Shown in pieces: positions 7,892 to 16,916 of a DNA stretch of 33,145 nt; within the stretch, counting starts at the first letter, position 1, and every line of letters starts with the position of its first letter. Source of the stretch: Candidatus Magasanikiibacteriota bacterium (GTDB lineage Bacteria; Patescibacteriota; Patescibacteriia; Magasanikbacterales; UBA922); assembly GCA_014729395.1 (NCBI GenBank), contig WJJZ01000007.1, positions 1-33,145 on the forward strand, given 5' to 3'. The notes beneath the pieces were generated by a model. It ran no database searches, was not told the origin of the DNA, and saw only the letters and a program-made list of their open reading frames with translations. The position numbers were made by a program, and so were the translations under genes.

Positions 7892-8143
7892 TTATTTTTT
7901 TGAAAGAACATATTTTATCACTACTTGATCGTAAGGTTTAAAAAATGCTTTTACATTGTTTATTTTTATTAGTTTTCCGCCAACATTTTCAAAAACTTCC
8001 GCTCCGTTTGCTGTAATTTTTCTAAAAAATTCGTTTCTATTTACTTTGCCGTCGGTATCGGCAATTTGAAAAAAATGATATGTAGGGCTGTGGATGGGAA
8101 TGTCTTCGAAAGATGTTATGATCCTCTTTTGTGTTTTTGTCAT
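7892..8143 (-). CDS. Hypothetical protein, orphan SD-bearing cassette
   Basis: 83 aa; AAGGAGGTGTAAATG start; TTGACA-17-TATTCT promoter; terminator at 7859-7890. Confidence 0.75.
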   Translation of the reverse strand: MTKTQKRIITSFEDIPIHSPTYHFFQIADTDGKVNRNEFFRKITANGAEVFENVGGKLIKINNVKAFFKPYDQVVIKYVLSKK

Positions 8144-8175
8144 TTACACCTCCTTGAATGAACTGTTTGTATAAA

Positions 8176-8204
8176 AGAATAATAATTTAAATGTGTCTTG
8201 TCAA
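8176..8204 (-). promoter_or_regulatory. sigma70-like promoter for the 83-aa ORF
   Basis: Minus strand TTGACA (8199-8204), 17 nt, TATTCT (8176-8181). Confidence 0.7.
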
Positions 8205-8244
8205 GTATTTAGCTAAAATTAGAATAAAAAAAATCGGTTTAAGC

Positions 8245-8273
8245 TTGACATGGAATTACTTTTTTGTTATTAT
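8245..8273 (+). promoter_or_regulatory. sigma70-like promoter for the 374-aa ORF
   Basis: TTGACA (8245-8250), 17 nt, TATTAT (8268-8273). Confidence 0.7.
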
Positions 8274-8330
8274 TGCCTATAAACAAAATCTAGGATTTAA
8301 GTCCTTTACAAGCTACAAGGAGGTGCGAAA

Positions 8331-9455
8331 ATGGATAACACTACACAACCACCATCTAAACAGATGGAAACTAACCTTGCAGAGGCTATAGAAGAAATTG
8401 CAGTAAACGATGTTGCCTTAGCCCCTACAAAGTTAGCGAGATTTTGGCAGGCTCTCGGTTTCCCGCAGGATCTATTCAAAGATGAGCAGGCCATGAATTT
8501 AATAGCCAGAGAAGCTATAAGACGCAGGAGGCTCTTCTCAAATTCAAATGTAGATGAAGAAATAATCGCTACATTGGTGGGGGAGTACTGTTGTCTGTCA
8601 AAGGATGAAGTGAAATTCATTGCTCATTTTAATAAGTGGCATGAAAGTAGGCAAAAGCAAATGCTGGAATGTTTTCGACTCCTTGCAAAAGATATCAAGA
8701 GAGTCTCTGAGGATGAAATATATCTGATTAAGGCGGAAGAACGACTTGAAAGTTCAAGACATGGGCTGCGGTGTTCTCTTCAGCATGTTCAGGGAATAAT
8801 GGATAATTTGAGTGATTTTGAAATGAACAAGGCTAGACTATGGCTTCTTTATAAGAAATTTAAGGAGCTTGAGACTAGACTTGGAAGACGGCTTCTTCCT
8901 CAATCCAAGCTTTTTCTCTTTTGGAAACTTTTCAATGTATCCGAGATTGACAAAGAAGATAGAGAAGAGGACGATAAAAGAAAAAAAAGAAGACAGAAAG
9001 CTCAGCCAAAGGCGGGTTGGATCAAAAAAGCCAGGTCTGTCATGACGACAGATGTTAGGGGTCTGTTGGACAGAAAACAGCAGATTGTCGGTAGGCCTCC
9101 ATTGCGTGGAGTCCTCAAAGTAAAAGATCTTGCCCGGATTGGTAAAGAGCTTTTTGTGAGGGTTATGCAGGACGAGTTGGAGGAGATAGAGAGAGAGGAG
9201 GAGAAAAAGAAGTTGACCAAAGCAGAGGCCTTGAAGAAGAAGATTGGGGTCCAAAAGAGAGCCGAGACCATTCTTGTTGGAATGGATGAGTGGACTGTGA
9301 TTCGTTTTTTTCTGAAGGCCGATGAAAAAGAGGTAATCGAATTCAATGCTTATGACGAAGCATTGAAGGAGCGAGGGTATGAACGCTATTCAGGGATTTT
9401 CCGTCTTGATGTTGAGAATCTCAGGAAGATCGACTTGAGTTCACTTGACAGTTAG
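8331..9455 (+). CDS. Hypothetical protein, highly charged, orphan SD-bearing cassette
   Basis: 374 aa; AAGGAGGTGCGAAAATG; dedicated promoter; Lys/Glu/Arg-rich centre; no family recognised. Confidence 0.85.
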   Translation: MDNTTQPPSKQMETNLAEAIEEIAVNDVALAPTKLARFWQALGFPQDLFKDEQAMNLIAREAIRRRRLFSNSNVDEEIIATLVGEYCCLSKDEVKFIAHFNKWHESRQKQMLECFRLLAKDIKRVSEDEIYLIKAEERLESSRHGLRCSLQHVQGIMDNLSDFEMNKARLWLLYKKFKELETRLGRRLLPQSKLFLFWKLFNVSEIDKEDREEDDKRKKRRQKAQPKAGWIKKARSVMTTDVRGLLDRKQQIVGRPPLRGVLKVKDLARIGKELFVRVMQDELEEIEREEEKKKLTKAEALKKKIGVQKRAETILVGMDEWTVIRFFLKADEKEVIEFNAYDEALKERGYERYSGIFRLDVENLRKIDLSSLDS

Positions 9456-9472
9456 GAATTCCCTGGTATACT
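9445..9472 (+). promoter_or_regulatory. sigma70-like promoter overlapping the 3' end of the 374-aa ORF
   Basis: TTGACA (9445-9450), 16 nt, TATACT (9467-9472). Confidence 0.65.
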
Positions 9473-9503
9473 AAAAACAGACGAGAATCACAAGGAGGTG
9501 TGC

Positions 9504-9680
9504 ATGATGAATGAGAAAGATTTTCAGTGGGCCGAGGCCCTTTTCGACAAGGCAGCCGATCGAGAGAATCAGGTCGCTTTCTGCGATCTAGATCCCTACG
9601 ACCAGGCCGCGATACTGGAATTCAACGCGCGCTTTCAACCCGAGGAAGCGCCAAACGGCGACGTCGCAGTCGCCGGATAG
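9504..9680 (+). CDS. Small hypothetical protein (about 57-58 aa), GC-rich
   Basis: SD AAGGAGG at 9492-9498 overlaps the GTG start in the ORF track, so ATG 9504 or 9507 is likelier; own promoter and terminator. Confidence 0.65.
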   Translation: MMNEKDFQWAEALFDKAADRENQVAFCDLDPYDQAAILEFNARFQPEEAPNGDVAVAG

Positions 9681-9717
9681 TTCATTTCTCCGCCTCAGGG
9701 CGGACAAGTGACAACCC

Positions 9718-9751
9718 CTAGACGTACTGTTTTACCGGTACGTCTTTTTTA
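9718..9751 (+). terminator. Rho-independent terminator
   Basis: AGACGTAC-tgttttaccg-GTACGTCTTTTTT. Confidence 0.85.
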
Positions 9752-9858
9752 TACACAAAATACACAAGACACATAACGCGATACACGATATTTTATTTTT
9801 AATATATCATAAAATGTATTACCCATATGAATCGTGTTGTGTGAATCGTGAATCGTAT

Positions 9859-12800
9859 TTATCTTTTTTTCCTTACAATCCCCACAAACAACCCCCCAAC
9901 TCGTTTCAAGCCTTTACCCACTATTGCGCCACGGGCTTTGATAAACAGACCGACAATAATAGAAGTCAGACCGCCAGCAGTAGCGGTTAAATATTTTTCC
10001 GCCATTTCTTTTGATTTATCCGGATCCTCTTCAATAAGTTCTTTTTTTTCAATTACTTCTTCAACATAGCCTGTTTTAGCAATATCGATTTGTTTTCTTG
10101 GTAGAATTTGAAAGCCATCTTTTGTTTTCTGTACAATACCAATCAAATCAACCAGTTCACCTACTTGAAAATTTTTTTTATCAATTTTTGTATTTTTTTT
10201 GAAATATACTTTTACCTCATCACTACCATCATCAATATACATATGAGATCCTTTAATTTCTGTGATTTCGCCACTGATTTTTACGAGTAATCCAACCACG
10301 GCATCTGTTAACTGTGAGATCTCAATCGGCCTGGGTCTTGGGGGTTCTGTATGGCTTATGATTTTTATATCATTTTTTTCTTGGAGTTTGATTCTTTTTT
10401 CACCAGCTGTTTCGCTCAATTCTCCTGACACTTCAATATAGTCTCCAATAGCCAGGTCAGGAAAATCCTTTTTATACATATACACTTGAATGCCGGCGCT
10501 ATAATCCGCTGCCATAATGTAAAAATACTGTGTTCCCAAAATTCCGGGTTCAATTATTACCAAGCCTTCGGTTTTAATACGAGATCCAGGCTGTAAATTT
10601 TTTGCACTAGCTATATCACTGGTAATTATTGAATCCGAGTTGTTAATTTCTGTTTTTTCAGATGAAGGTTTGGCCTGGTGAAATATGTTTTCCAAACCCG
10701 GTGTTGGTACAGAGGTCCAGTACCTGTTTCCGTCTTTACTAAGGGCATAACTTTGCCCTTCGTATGATTTTTCAAATTCCACTTCTTTTATAACTAACTC
10801 ATTCGGCAAAAGCAGACGTATTTTGTCGTTAGTATTATTGATGGAAATTTTGGTTTCTTCTCGGAAGAAGGCTAGGTATTGCCCGGGTTCAATAATAATT
10901 CCGAAAGGAATTGGAAAAGGTTTGGAGCCACCATCTTCATCGTCCAGCAGTAGACCATCAAGATCAATGGCTGTTTCTCCGGAATTATAAATTTCTATAA
11001 ATTCATAACTATCAACACCCGCCGGATTGGGAATGAATTCGGAAATTTCAATATTTATGTAATCTTGAATTAAGTAAATTTTATCATTATTTTTTTCTTT
11101 GTCTTTTTGGGCTTCAGTTTTTGGTTCTTCACTATTTTCTTCTTCCTCATCTTCGGGAGTTTCAATGACATTAGCTTTTCCTTTGGTAATTTTTTTGGTC
11201 AAAGAAAAATCTTTATTGTCTTCGTCTGTGTCAGCTCCGTCCTCAACTCTCGCGCCAGAATATGGGTCGTTGGCAAGTGGGGCATTATCATTTATATCGC
11301 CATCGTCCCAAGTGCCATAACTAACTTCGTCAATCAAATTATCATTAGGATCAAATAGTTTTATAATGTCTCCCGAATTGTTTAAATTTCCTTTTGGTTT
11401 TTCAATGACAAAAAATTTTTTTGATTTTATATTTCCTTCAAGATTGGTTTTTGAGTCGCCGCCTTCTTTTATGTACCAATTTTCCAGATCAATGGTCTTT
11501 GTAGTATTGTTATATAATTCTACAAATTCACTTTCACCGCTAACGGGATCTGATACGATTTCGTTTATAACAATATCCGAAGGGTCATAATAAATATTTT
11601 CAGTTTCACCATCATTATCATCCGCTGTATCATCATAGTTTTCGTTCCGGTTTGAATTGTCTTCACTCGGACTTGTAATTTGGTTGGCTCTCCCCGGGGT
11701 CGGGGTGGTAGTAAGAGAAAAATCATCTTTATCAATGTCAGAATCCAGGCCGTCAGTATTTCTCGCAATTGAATTGGGATCAGAGGCAGTCGGAGCATTA
11801 TTATCTAAGGATTCATCTTCCCAATCCCCATAACTGACTTGATCAATTATTTCAGCATTCGGATTTTTAAAAATAATAATATCTCCGGAATTATTCAGTT
11901 TTGAGCTTGGAAGTGTAATAACCAGGAAACCAAATTCGGAAATTGTGGAGCTGGGAGCAAAAATTTGGTTATTACCGTCATACAGAGTACAATCGTTTAA
12001 ATCAATACTTGAGCTTGAGCTGTTATAGAGCTCTATCCATTCTTTTTCACCGCTTGTGGGATCGGAAACAAATTCATTTATTTTTATGGAACTGAAATCA
12101 GGTGTTGAACTGGCGTTCGGCGGTGTAGAGCTAGCGTCGGTTTCTTCGATGACTGATAAAAATAAAGTGGCGGTGCTGCTTGCTCCAAGATTGTCTGTCA
12201 CTTTTAGGCTAATTGTATAATTACCGGCTTTACTAAAGTTAATAGATGAAACAGTGCTGGTACTAAATAATGAGTTTTCTAAAAACCACTCAAATTTTTT
12301 AATTTCACCATCACTGTCAAGTGACTCTTCACCACTAAAAGATATTTCCTCATTTGTTTTAGCTGTGGTGGTACCGGTTATGGCAGCGATCGGTGGAAAA
12401 TTCACTTTTTTTTCTTCAGGTTTTTCAGTATGCCAATAATTTTTTTGTCCGGGACTACCTCCATAAGGATTTTCCATCCAGTTGTTTTCCGATTCGGCGG
12501 GTTCATCAAAATCAATACGTTCAAGCGACGAACTAACCGCTACTTTATAAGTGAAAATTTCAATAATATCTGAATCAGTAGTCCCGGATTTGATAGCGAT
12601 TTGTTCACCGCTTTTGTTTAGAGTTCCCCATGAGCTATCAAATACAGTTGAAGTCACATTAGGGTGGTCTTGAAAAAATAATTCATCATTTTGCGCAATA
12701 ATTGCATATTCGTTTGGGTTCAGTAACCAATCTTGCTGTGTACTGGAAGGGCTGATCTGTAGACCATGGTTGGTGTCATTTTCCCAAAATTTCCAGTTTT

Positions 12801-12984
12801 CCATATTAACGGTTGACGACGATGAATTGAATATTTCTATCCACTGGTGATCCTTCGAAGCACAACCGGTAGGGCAAATTTCGGAAATGATAATGCTTCG
12901 GGCTTCGCTTTGGACGGGCACAGTGTCTGAAAGGAAGAGTAATGGGAGGAGGGAGAGCACTGTAAGGATATTGTGTTTTTTCAT
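9859..12984 (-). CDS. Secreted/surface lamin-tail-domain protein with PKD domain and C-terminal membrane anchor
   Basis: 1041 aa; signal peptide; repeated LTD motifs (IIISEICPTG..WIEIFNSS; IKINEFVSDPTSGEKEWIELYN; IVINEIVSDPVSGESEFVELYN; EISEFIPNPAGVDSYEFIEIYN); PKD-like AITGTTTAKTNEEISFSGEESLDSDGEIKKFEWFLE; C-terminal hydrophobic segment + KKR. Confidence 0.88.
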   Translation of the reverse strand: MKKHNILTVLSLLPLLFLSDTVPVQSEARSIIISEICPTGCASKDHQWIEIFNSSSSTVNMENWKFWENDTNHGLQISPSSTQQDWLLNPNEYAIIAQNDELFFQDHPNVTSTVFDSSWGTLNKSGEQIAIKSGTTDSDIIEIFTYKVAVSSSLERIDFDEPAESENNWMENPYGGSPGQKNYWHTEKPEEKKVNFPPIAAITGTTTAKTNEEISFSGEESLDSDGEIKKFEWFLENSLFSTSTVSSINFSKAGNYTISLKVTDNLGASSTATLFLSVIEETDASSTPPNASSTPDFSSIKINEFVSDPTSGEKEWIELYNSSSSSIDLNDCTLYDGNNQIFAPSSTISEFGFLVITLPSSKLNNSGDIIIFKNPNAEIIDQVSYGDWEDESLDNNAPTASDPNSIARNTDGLDSDIDKDDFSLTTTPTPGRANQITSPSEDNSNRNENYDDTADDNDGETENIYYDPSDIVINEIVSDPVSGESEFVELYNNTTKTIDLENWYIKEGGDSKTNLEGNIKSKKFFVIEKPKGNLNNSGDIIKLFDPNDNLIDEVSYGTWDDGDINDNAPLANDPYSGARVEDGADTDEDNKDFSLTKKITKGKANVIETPEDEEEENSEEPKTEAQKDKEKNNDKIYLIQDYINIEISEFIPNPAGVDSYEFIEIYNSGETAIDLDGLLLDDEDGGSKPFPIPFGIIIEPGQYLAFFREETKISINNTNDKIRLLLPNELVIKEVEFEKSYEGQSYALSKDGNRYWTSVPTPGLENIFHQAKPSSEKTEINNSDSIITSDIASAKNLQPGSRIKTEGLVIIEPGILGTQYFYIMAADYSAGIQVYMYKKDFPDLAIGDYIEVSGELSETAGEKRIKLQEKNDIKIISHTEPPRPRPIEISQLTDAVVGLLVKISGEITEIKGSHMYIDDGSDEVKVYFKKNTKIDKKNFQVGELVDLIGIVQKTKDGFQILPRKQIDIAKTGYVEEVIEKKELIEEDPDKSKEMAEKYLTATAGGLTSIIVGLFIKARGAIVGKGLKRVGGLFVGIVRKKR

Positions 12985-13048
12985 ATATTATCTTATTTAA
13001 TTTTAGTGAAAAGGAAACTGTCAATTTATATTTTTTCTTAGTTGGTGT

Positions 13049-13120
13049 GTCATTCCCGCGAAGGCGGGAATCCAGAAAAACGGACTTCGCATACTGGATT
13101 CCCGCCTTCGCGGGAATGAC
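13049..13120. repeat. Dispersed palindromic repeat, VIPAKAGIQ type
   Basis: 27-nt arms GTCATTCCCGCGAAGGCGGGAATCCAG / CTGGATTCCCGCCTTCGCGGGAATGAC; partial extra CGGGAATGACATTGA near 13145. Confidence 0.9.
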
Positions 13121-13246
13121 ATTGAATTGGTTTACAAATTGGGACGGGAATGACATTGACTCAGTTAAGAAACAAACGCCTAACAAATATTTATACATTT
13201 TTTTGATTGGCCGGTGGTTGATAAAATTTAAATCAAGAAAAAATAA

Positions 13247-13270
13247 AACCGCCCGGTTAGGGCGGCTGTG
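13247..13270 (-). terminator. Terminator of the AI-2E family transporter gene
   Basis: Minus strand GCCGCCC-taac-CGGGCGGTTTTATT. Confidence 0.6.
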
Positions 13271-13291
13271 ATGTTTGGTTGTTCTTTTTTA

Positions 13292-14356
13292 CTAATTTTT
13301 TTCCAGTTCATTTTTATAATAATAGTCATATATACTCATTATCGATAAAAATAATGCAGCTATGATTGGCCCAATCACAAATCCGGATATTCCAAATATT
13401 ATTAAACCACCAAGAGTTGAAAATAGAACTACTAAGGGGTGCATTTGAGTATCGTTACCAACAAGATATGGCCTTAAAAGGTTATCTATAGTACTAATAA
13501 TTACGGCACCAAAAACAAGAATTAAAATTCCTTGCCAAATATTACCGACCGCAATCATGATTATACCGGCAGGCATCCAGACCAAAAAAGAACCAATCGC
13601 GGGGATGATAGATAATGCAATCATGACAATACCCCAAATTAGTGCCGCTTCAATTCCTGTAAGCCAGAATACTATTCCTCCCAAAATACCTTGAACACCG
13701 CCAACTATAATTGTCCCTTTTATTGTGGCACTGGTGGTTGAAGTAAATTTTTCATACAATAAATTTTCATATTTGTCACCCAGTGGAGACAAATGCATAA
13801 GCTTTTTTAACATTCGAGGACCATCCTTGAAGAAATAATATAATGTATAAAACATTATAAATAGCATGAATATAAAGCGTAGCGAGTTTTGGGTTATATT
13901 TTTTAAATTGTTGAATATAAGTACGCTAACTGTTTTTGCAGCATTGGCTGCATAACCGGTCCACTCTGTTCTGATGGTTTCGGCATAGGGAGCAAATGGA
14001 GTTGTCTCTAAAATATTTGATATATTTTTCACACCATCGAGAAAATTGGCTTGAGAGACGGCATGGTACAGGTCGATTGACTCATTTATAACCAATAAAC
14101 CTATAACGACAAGTGGTAAAAAAAGTATAACGATTATTAATAAAATACTGATAATCGAACTGAAACCGGGCATTTTTATATGTTTGTGAACGAATTTATA
14201 TAAAGGATAAAATATTATTGCCAATACCGCTGCCCAAAAAATAGGATAGAAAAAGGGAAGAAATATATAAATAACAGCAATTGCCAAAATGATTATTAAT
14301 CCGAAAAAAAATACGGACCTCATTTTGTTGAAACTGACTTTATCTGTTTTTGCCAT
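13292..14356 (-). CDS. AI-2E family transporter (PerM/YdiK-like permease)
   Basis: 354 aa; multi-TM; GIEAALIWGIVMIALSIIPAIGSFLVWMPAGI...LRPYLVGNDTQMHPLVVLFSTLGGLIIFGISGFVIGPIIAALFLS. Confidence 0.93.
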   Translation of the reverse strand: MAKTDKVSFNKMRSVFFFGLIIILAIAVIYIFLPFFYPIFWAAVLAIIFYPLYKFVHKHIKMPGFSSIISILLIIVILFLPLVVIGLLVINESIDLYHAVSQANFLDGVKNISNILETTPFAPYAETIRTEWTGYAANAAKTVSVLIFNNLKNITQNSLRFIFMLFIMFYTLYYFFKDGPRMLKKLMHLSPLGDKYENLLYEKFTSTTSATIKGTIIVGGVQGILGGIVFWLTGIEAALIWGIVMIALSIIPAIGSFLVWMPAGIIMIAVGNIWQGILILVFGAVIISTIDNLLRPYLVGNDTQMHPLVVLFSTLGGLIIFGISGFVIGPIIAALFLSIMSIYDYYYKNELEKN

Positions 14357-14437
14357 AAATGTAAAATTATTCTTATATAAAAATTATAGCAAATTTTTGC
14401 CATCCGGTACAATAAAATTTATTTAAAAAATAAATAA

Positions 14438-14459
14438 AACCCCACAGATGTGGGGCTTG
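14438..14459 (-). terminator. Terminator of the 16405-14463 gene cluster
   Basis: Minus strand GCCCCACATCTGTGGGGTTTTA. Confidence 0.6.
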
Positions 14460-14462
14460 GTA

Positions 14463-14780
14463 TTAGGCAATTTTATCTTTGCCATTTTCTTCTTTTACAA
14501 TTTCAGCTTTGTGCACCTCACCGGTTTTTGTATTTGTCAGCTCAATATAATCTTCTTCATTGTTTTTTTCAGGTTTTTTTGTGAAACCGAGTCTTTCTTT
14601 TAATTTCTCAATCAAATTACTTTTTCTTTTTTCTTCGGCTTGTGCATCTTTCAGTTTTGTATCCATAGGATGTTCGTATTCTTCAGTACTTTCTTTTTTT
14701 GGTGCTTCCGGTTTTTGTGTGTGGGCTGTGGGGGCGCTAAATTCAGGGGACCCTGGGGGTTTAAATGGTGTTTCGCTCAT
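14463..14780 (-). CDS. Hypothetical charged/low-complexity protein
   Basis: 105 aa; Pro-rich N-terminus and Lys/Glu-rich body; last gene of a co-directional cluster. Confidence 0.7.
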   Translation of the reverse strand: MSETPFKPPGSPEFSAPTAHTQKPEAPKKESTEEYEHPMDTKLKDAQAEEKRKSNLIEKLKERLGFTKKPEKNNEEDYIELTNTKTGEVHKAEIVKEENGKDKIA

Positions 14781-14815
14781 ATGTTTTGTTTAAAATTAGC
14801 TTATAATTAAATATT

Positions 14816-15739
14816 TTAAGCGGCTTTTTTAATCCCAAGTCTTTCCGCAATTCTTTCTGTCATTTTTTTCTTTTTCGCTTCTTTTGTTTTTTGTTGGTAA
14901 TCGGGTCTCAATAAGGTCATCCTTCTCATTAAGATTTTTTTTAATAATCCCATAACTTCATCGGGGTCATTTGGTAATTCTTTCTCCAGGTTACCTTTCA
15001 TTTTTGCCATATTTAATTCATTGGGTGTGTGCTCTTTTACGAATTCCACCAGTGCAGCTCGGTCATTCAGGGTTTCGGCTATATCTTCAATTGTGTTGAT
15101 TCCGAGTGATTTATAGATTTCATCTTGATTTATATCTCTTTTATCCAGTTCATTAGCCAGCCAAGCGGCAATTTGCATTTGCGGTGGGGTTTCAGGTCGG
15201 TTTAAATTCTGTGATTCCGGATCCGAAGCTTGTCTCACGGTTTCGGTTGTTTTGTATGGTTCTATATTTTTTAATTTTGTTCTCAATTCATCTATTTCCT
15301 TTTCTTCTTCCGCTGTGAGTTTTTGTGCTTCCATAGTTTCTCGAGTCAACTCTTCACGTTGTTTTTTATCTGCTAACTCTGCTTCTCGCTCGGGTGTTTT
15401 TTCGATATAAATATCTATTTGTTTTTTAAGAAATTCTTTGGGGTCCTCTTTTTTTGTAAGCCATTGGGCGAATTTTTCTTTATCTTTGCGTCCGGAAATA
15501 TTAACAAAAAAATCCAACAAATTTTCCAAATTGCCGTCCTTTATTTTTTCAAGAGTTTGGTTTATTTCGTTGTTCCCCATTTCTTTGGTTTGAATACCAG
15601 CCTTTTCCAATGCATTTTTTACAGAATCGGTAAATTCTCCACTAAGTTTGGTATCAGCCGGTTTTTCTTTCTTCATTGTTTCCGATTGTGGGGTTGGAGG
15701 TCGTTTTACCTCGGGTCTGTAACCTTGTTTTTCTAGCAT
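14816..15739 (-). CDS. Hypothetical charged protein
   Basis: 307 aa; N-terminus MLEKQGYRPEVKRPPTP; Lys/Glu-rich helical composition. Confidence 0.75.
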   Translation of the reverse strand: MLEKQGYRPEVKRPPTPQSETMKKEKPADTKLSGEFTDSVKNALEKAGIQTKEMGNNEINQTLEKIKDGNLENLLDFFVNISGRKDKEKFAQWLTKKEDPKEFLKKQIDIYIEKTPEREAELADKKQREELTRETMEAQKLTAEEEKEIDELRTKLKNIEPYKTTETVRQASDPESQNLNRPETPPQMQIAAWLANELDKRDINQDEIYKSLGINTIEDIAETLNDRAALVEFVKEHTPNELNMAKMKGNLEKELPNDPDEVMGLLKKILMRRMTLLRPDYQQKTKEAKKKKMTERIAERLGIKKAA

Positions 15740-15748
15740 ATTTTTAAT

Positions 15749-16405
15749 TTAATCTTCAACTATGTCAGTTAATTCTATTATTTCTTCATCTTCTTGGATC
15801 TTGAGCCTGGGGTCATTCATAATTATGTTTATTATTTCATCAACCTTTTGTTTGGAAGTGGTTTTCTCATTTTGTACCAGTTCTCTAACCGCTTTTGTTA
15901 CTTCTCGTTTATATTCATTGGAAGGTTCTTCCGTTTGTTTATCGTAAGCTACTCCAAATAAGTTTTTCATGCCTTCAAACAGCATATTGATTTTCATTTC
16001 GTCGGAAATATCTTTGTTATTGGCAATACTTTGGACCGTATCCATTACATCCATTTTTCTTTCGTTTAACACCATTTCATTGGATGGTAATGTATCGGCG
16101 GTAGCTACGTCATCTTTTGTTTTTTTAAGGTCTGTAGGAGCTATGGTCACCCTCAATTCTTCCAATGCTCTTTCTTTTTGTTTTGTATTAAGATTCGAGT
16201 CATTTATTATTCTTTTCATTTCCCCTCGTACCCGGGTTTCGTCTTTTTTATCAAGAAGAGCGGTAATTTGACTAAGTTCGTCTATAACTGAAGACAAGCC
16301 GCTTTTAGGTTTTTCTTTTACCAATTTTCCTGATTCATCCAAGGACACTTCTTCTGGTGGTTTGAATTTTGGTCTATAGTCAGGGTGCATGGTGGCTAAA
16401 CTCAT
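15749..16405 (-). CDS. Hypothetical charged protein
   Basis: 218 aa; MSLATMHPDYRPKFKPPEE N-terminus resembles the neighbour; 9-nt gap to the next gene suggests an operon. Confidence 0.75.
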   Translation of the reverse strand: MSLATMHPDYRPKFKPPEEVSLDESGKLVKEKPKSGLSSVIDELSQITALLDKKDETRVRGEMKRIINDSNLNTKQKERALEELRVTIAPTDLKKTKDDVATADTLPSNEMVLNERKMDVMDTVQSIANNKDISDEMKINMLFEGMKNLFGVAYDKQTEEPSNEYKREVTKAVRELVQNEKTTSKQKVDEIINIIMNDPRLKIQEDEEIIELTDIVED

Positions 16406-16473
16406 ATTCTATAAATTATAAATTATGATAATAGTATAAGTTTTTAACAGACAAAAAGCAAATGCCATACTAC

Positions 16474-16502
16474 TTGACAACAAAGGGTTTTTGCGGTAGT
16501 AT
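16474..16502 (+). promoter_or_regulatory. sigma70-like promoter for the 117-aa ORF
   Basis: TTGACA (16474-16479), 17 nt, TAGTAT (16497-16502). Confidence 0.65.
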
Positions 16503-16532
16503 AAATAGTCAATTTAAAAAAAGGAGGTAAAA

Positions 16533-16886
16533 ATGTCCGATAAAGACAGAGAAAAGAGGGGGAAGGCCATTTTTTTCGACGAAAAAGAGAGATTCTCTTT
16601 AGAAATAGGAGGTGTAACACAATTGTTTGCCCCTCCTGTCAGGATGGCGGCATGGCATTTGTTTTATGAAGATGAAGAGGAGTCAATTAAGTTCGTTTAT
16701 CAAGCAGGAGAGCACGAAGATAGAATGGAAGAATTTTTCAGAAGATTTGGTTTTATTTTACAGCGTGCTATGGTGCTGGGAGAGGTCGTGGAAAGACTCG
16801 CCGAGGGTTGGTGCGAAAGAGAATTTTTCATTAAAGCCCAATCTATTAAGTTTGAGGGGAAATTTGGGAGGTCTTCAAAATCATAG
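16533..16886 (+). CDS. Hypothetical protein, orphan SD-bearing cassette
   Basis: 117 aa; AAAGGAGGTAAAAATG start; own promoter and terminator. Confidence 0.75.
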   Translation: MSDKDREKRGKAIFFDEKERFSLEIGGVTQLFAPPVRMAAWHLFYEDEEESIKFVYQAGEHEDRMEEFFRRFGFILQRAMVLGEVVERLAEGWCEREFFIKAQSIKFEGKFGRSSKS

Positions 16887-16916
16887 ACAGTATCAAAAAA
16901 GATCCTGTCTTTTTTA
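16885..16916 (+). terminator. Rho-independent terminator
   Basis: GACAG..TC-aaaaaa-GA..CTGTC TTTTTT. Confidence 0.7.

Noticed and set aside
9002-9346. Minus-strand ORFs opposite the 374-aa gene (8838-9254, 9002-9346)
   Set aside because: No SD or promoter, low-complexity Ser/Phe/Leu composition typical of the antisense of a Lys/Glu-rich gene.
12806-13198. 130-aa minus-strand ORF with VIPAKAGIQ
   Set aside because: Product of translating the dispersed palindrome and the antisense-overlapping start of the LTD gene.
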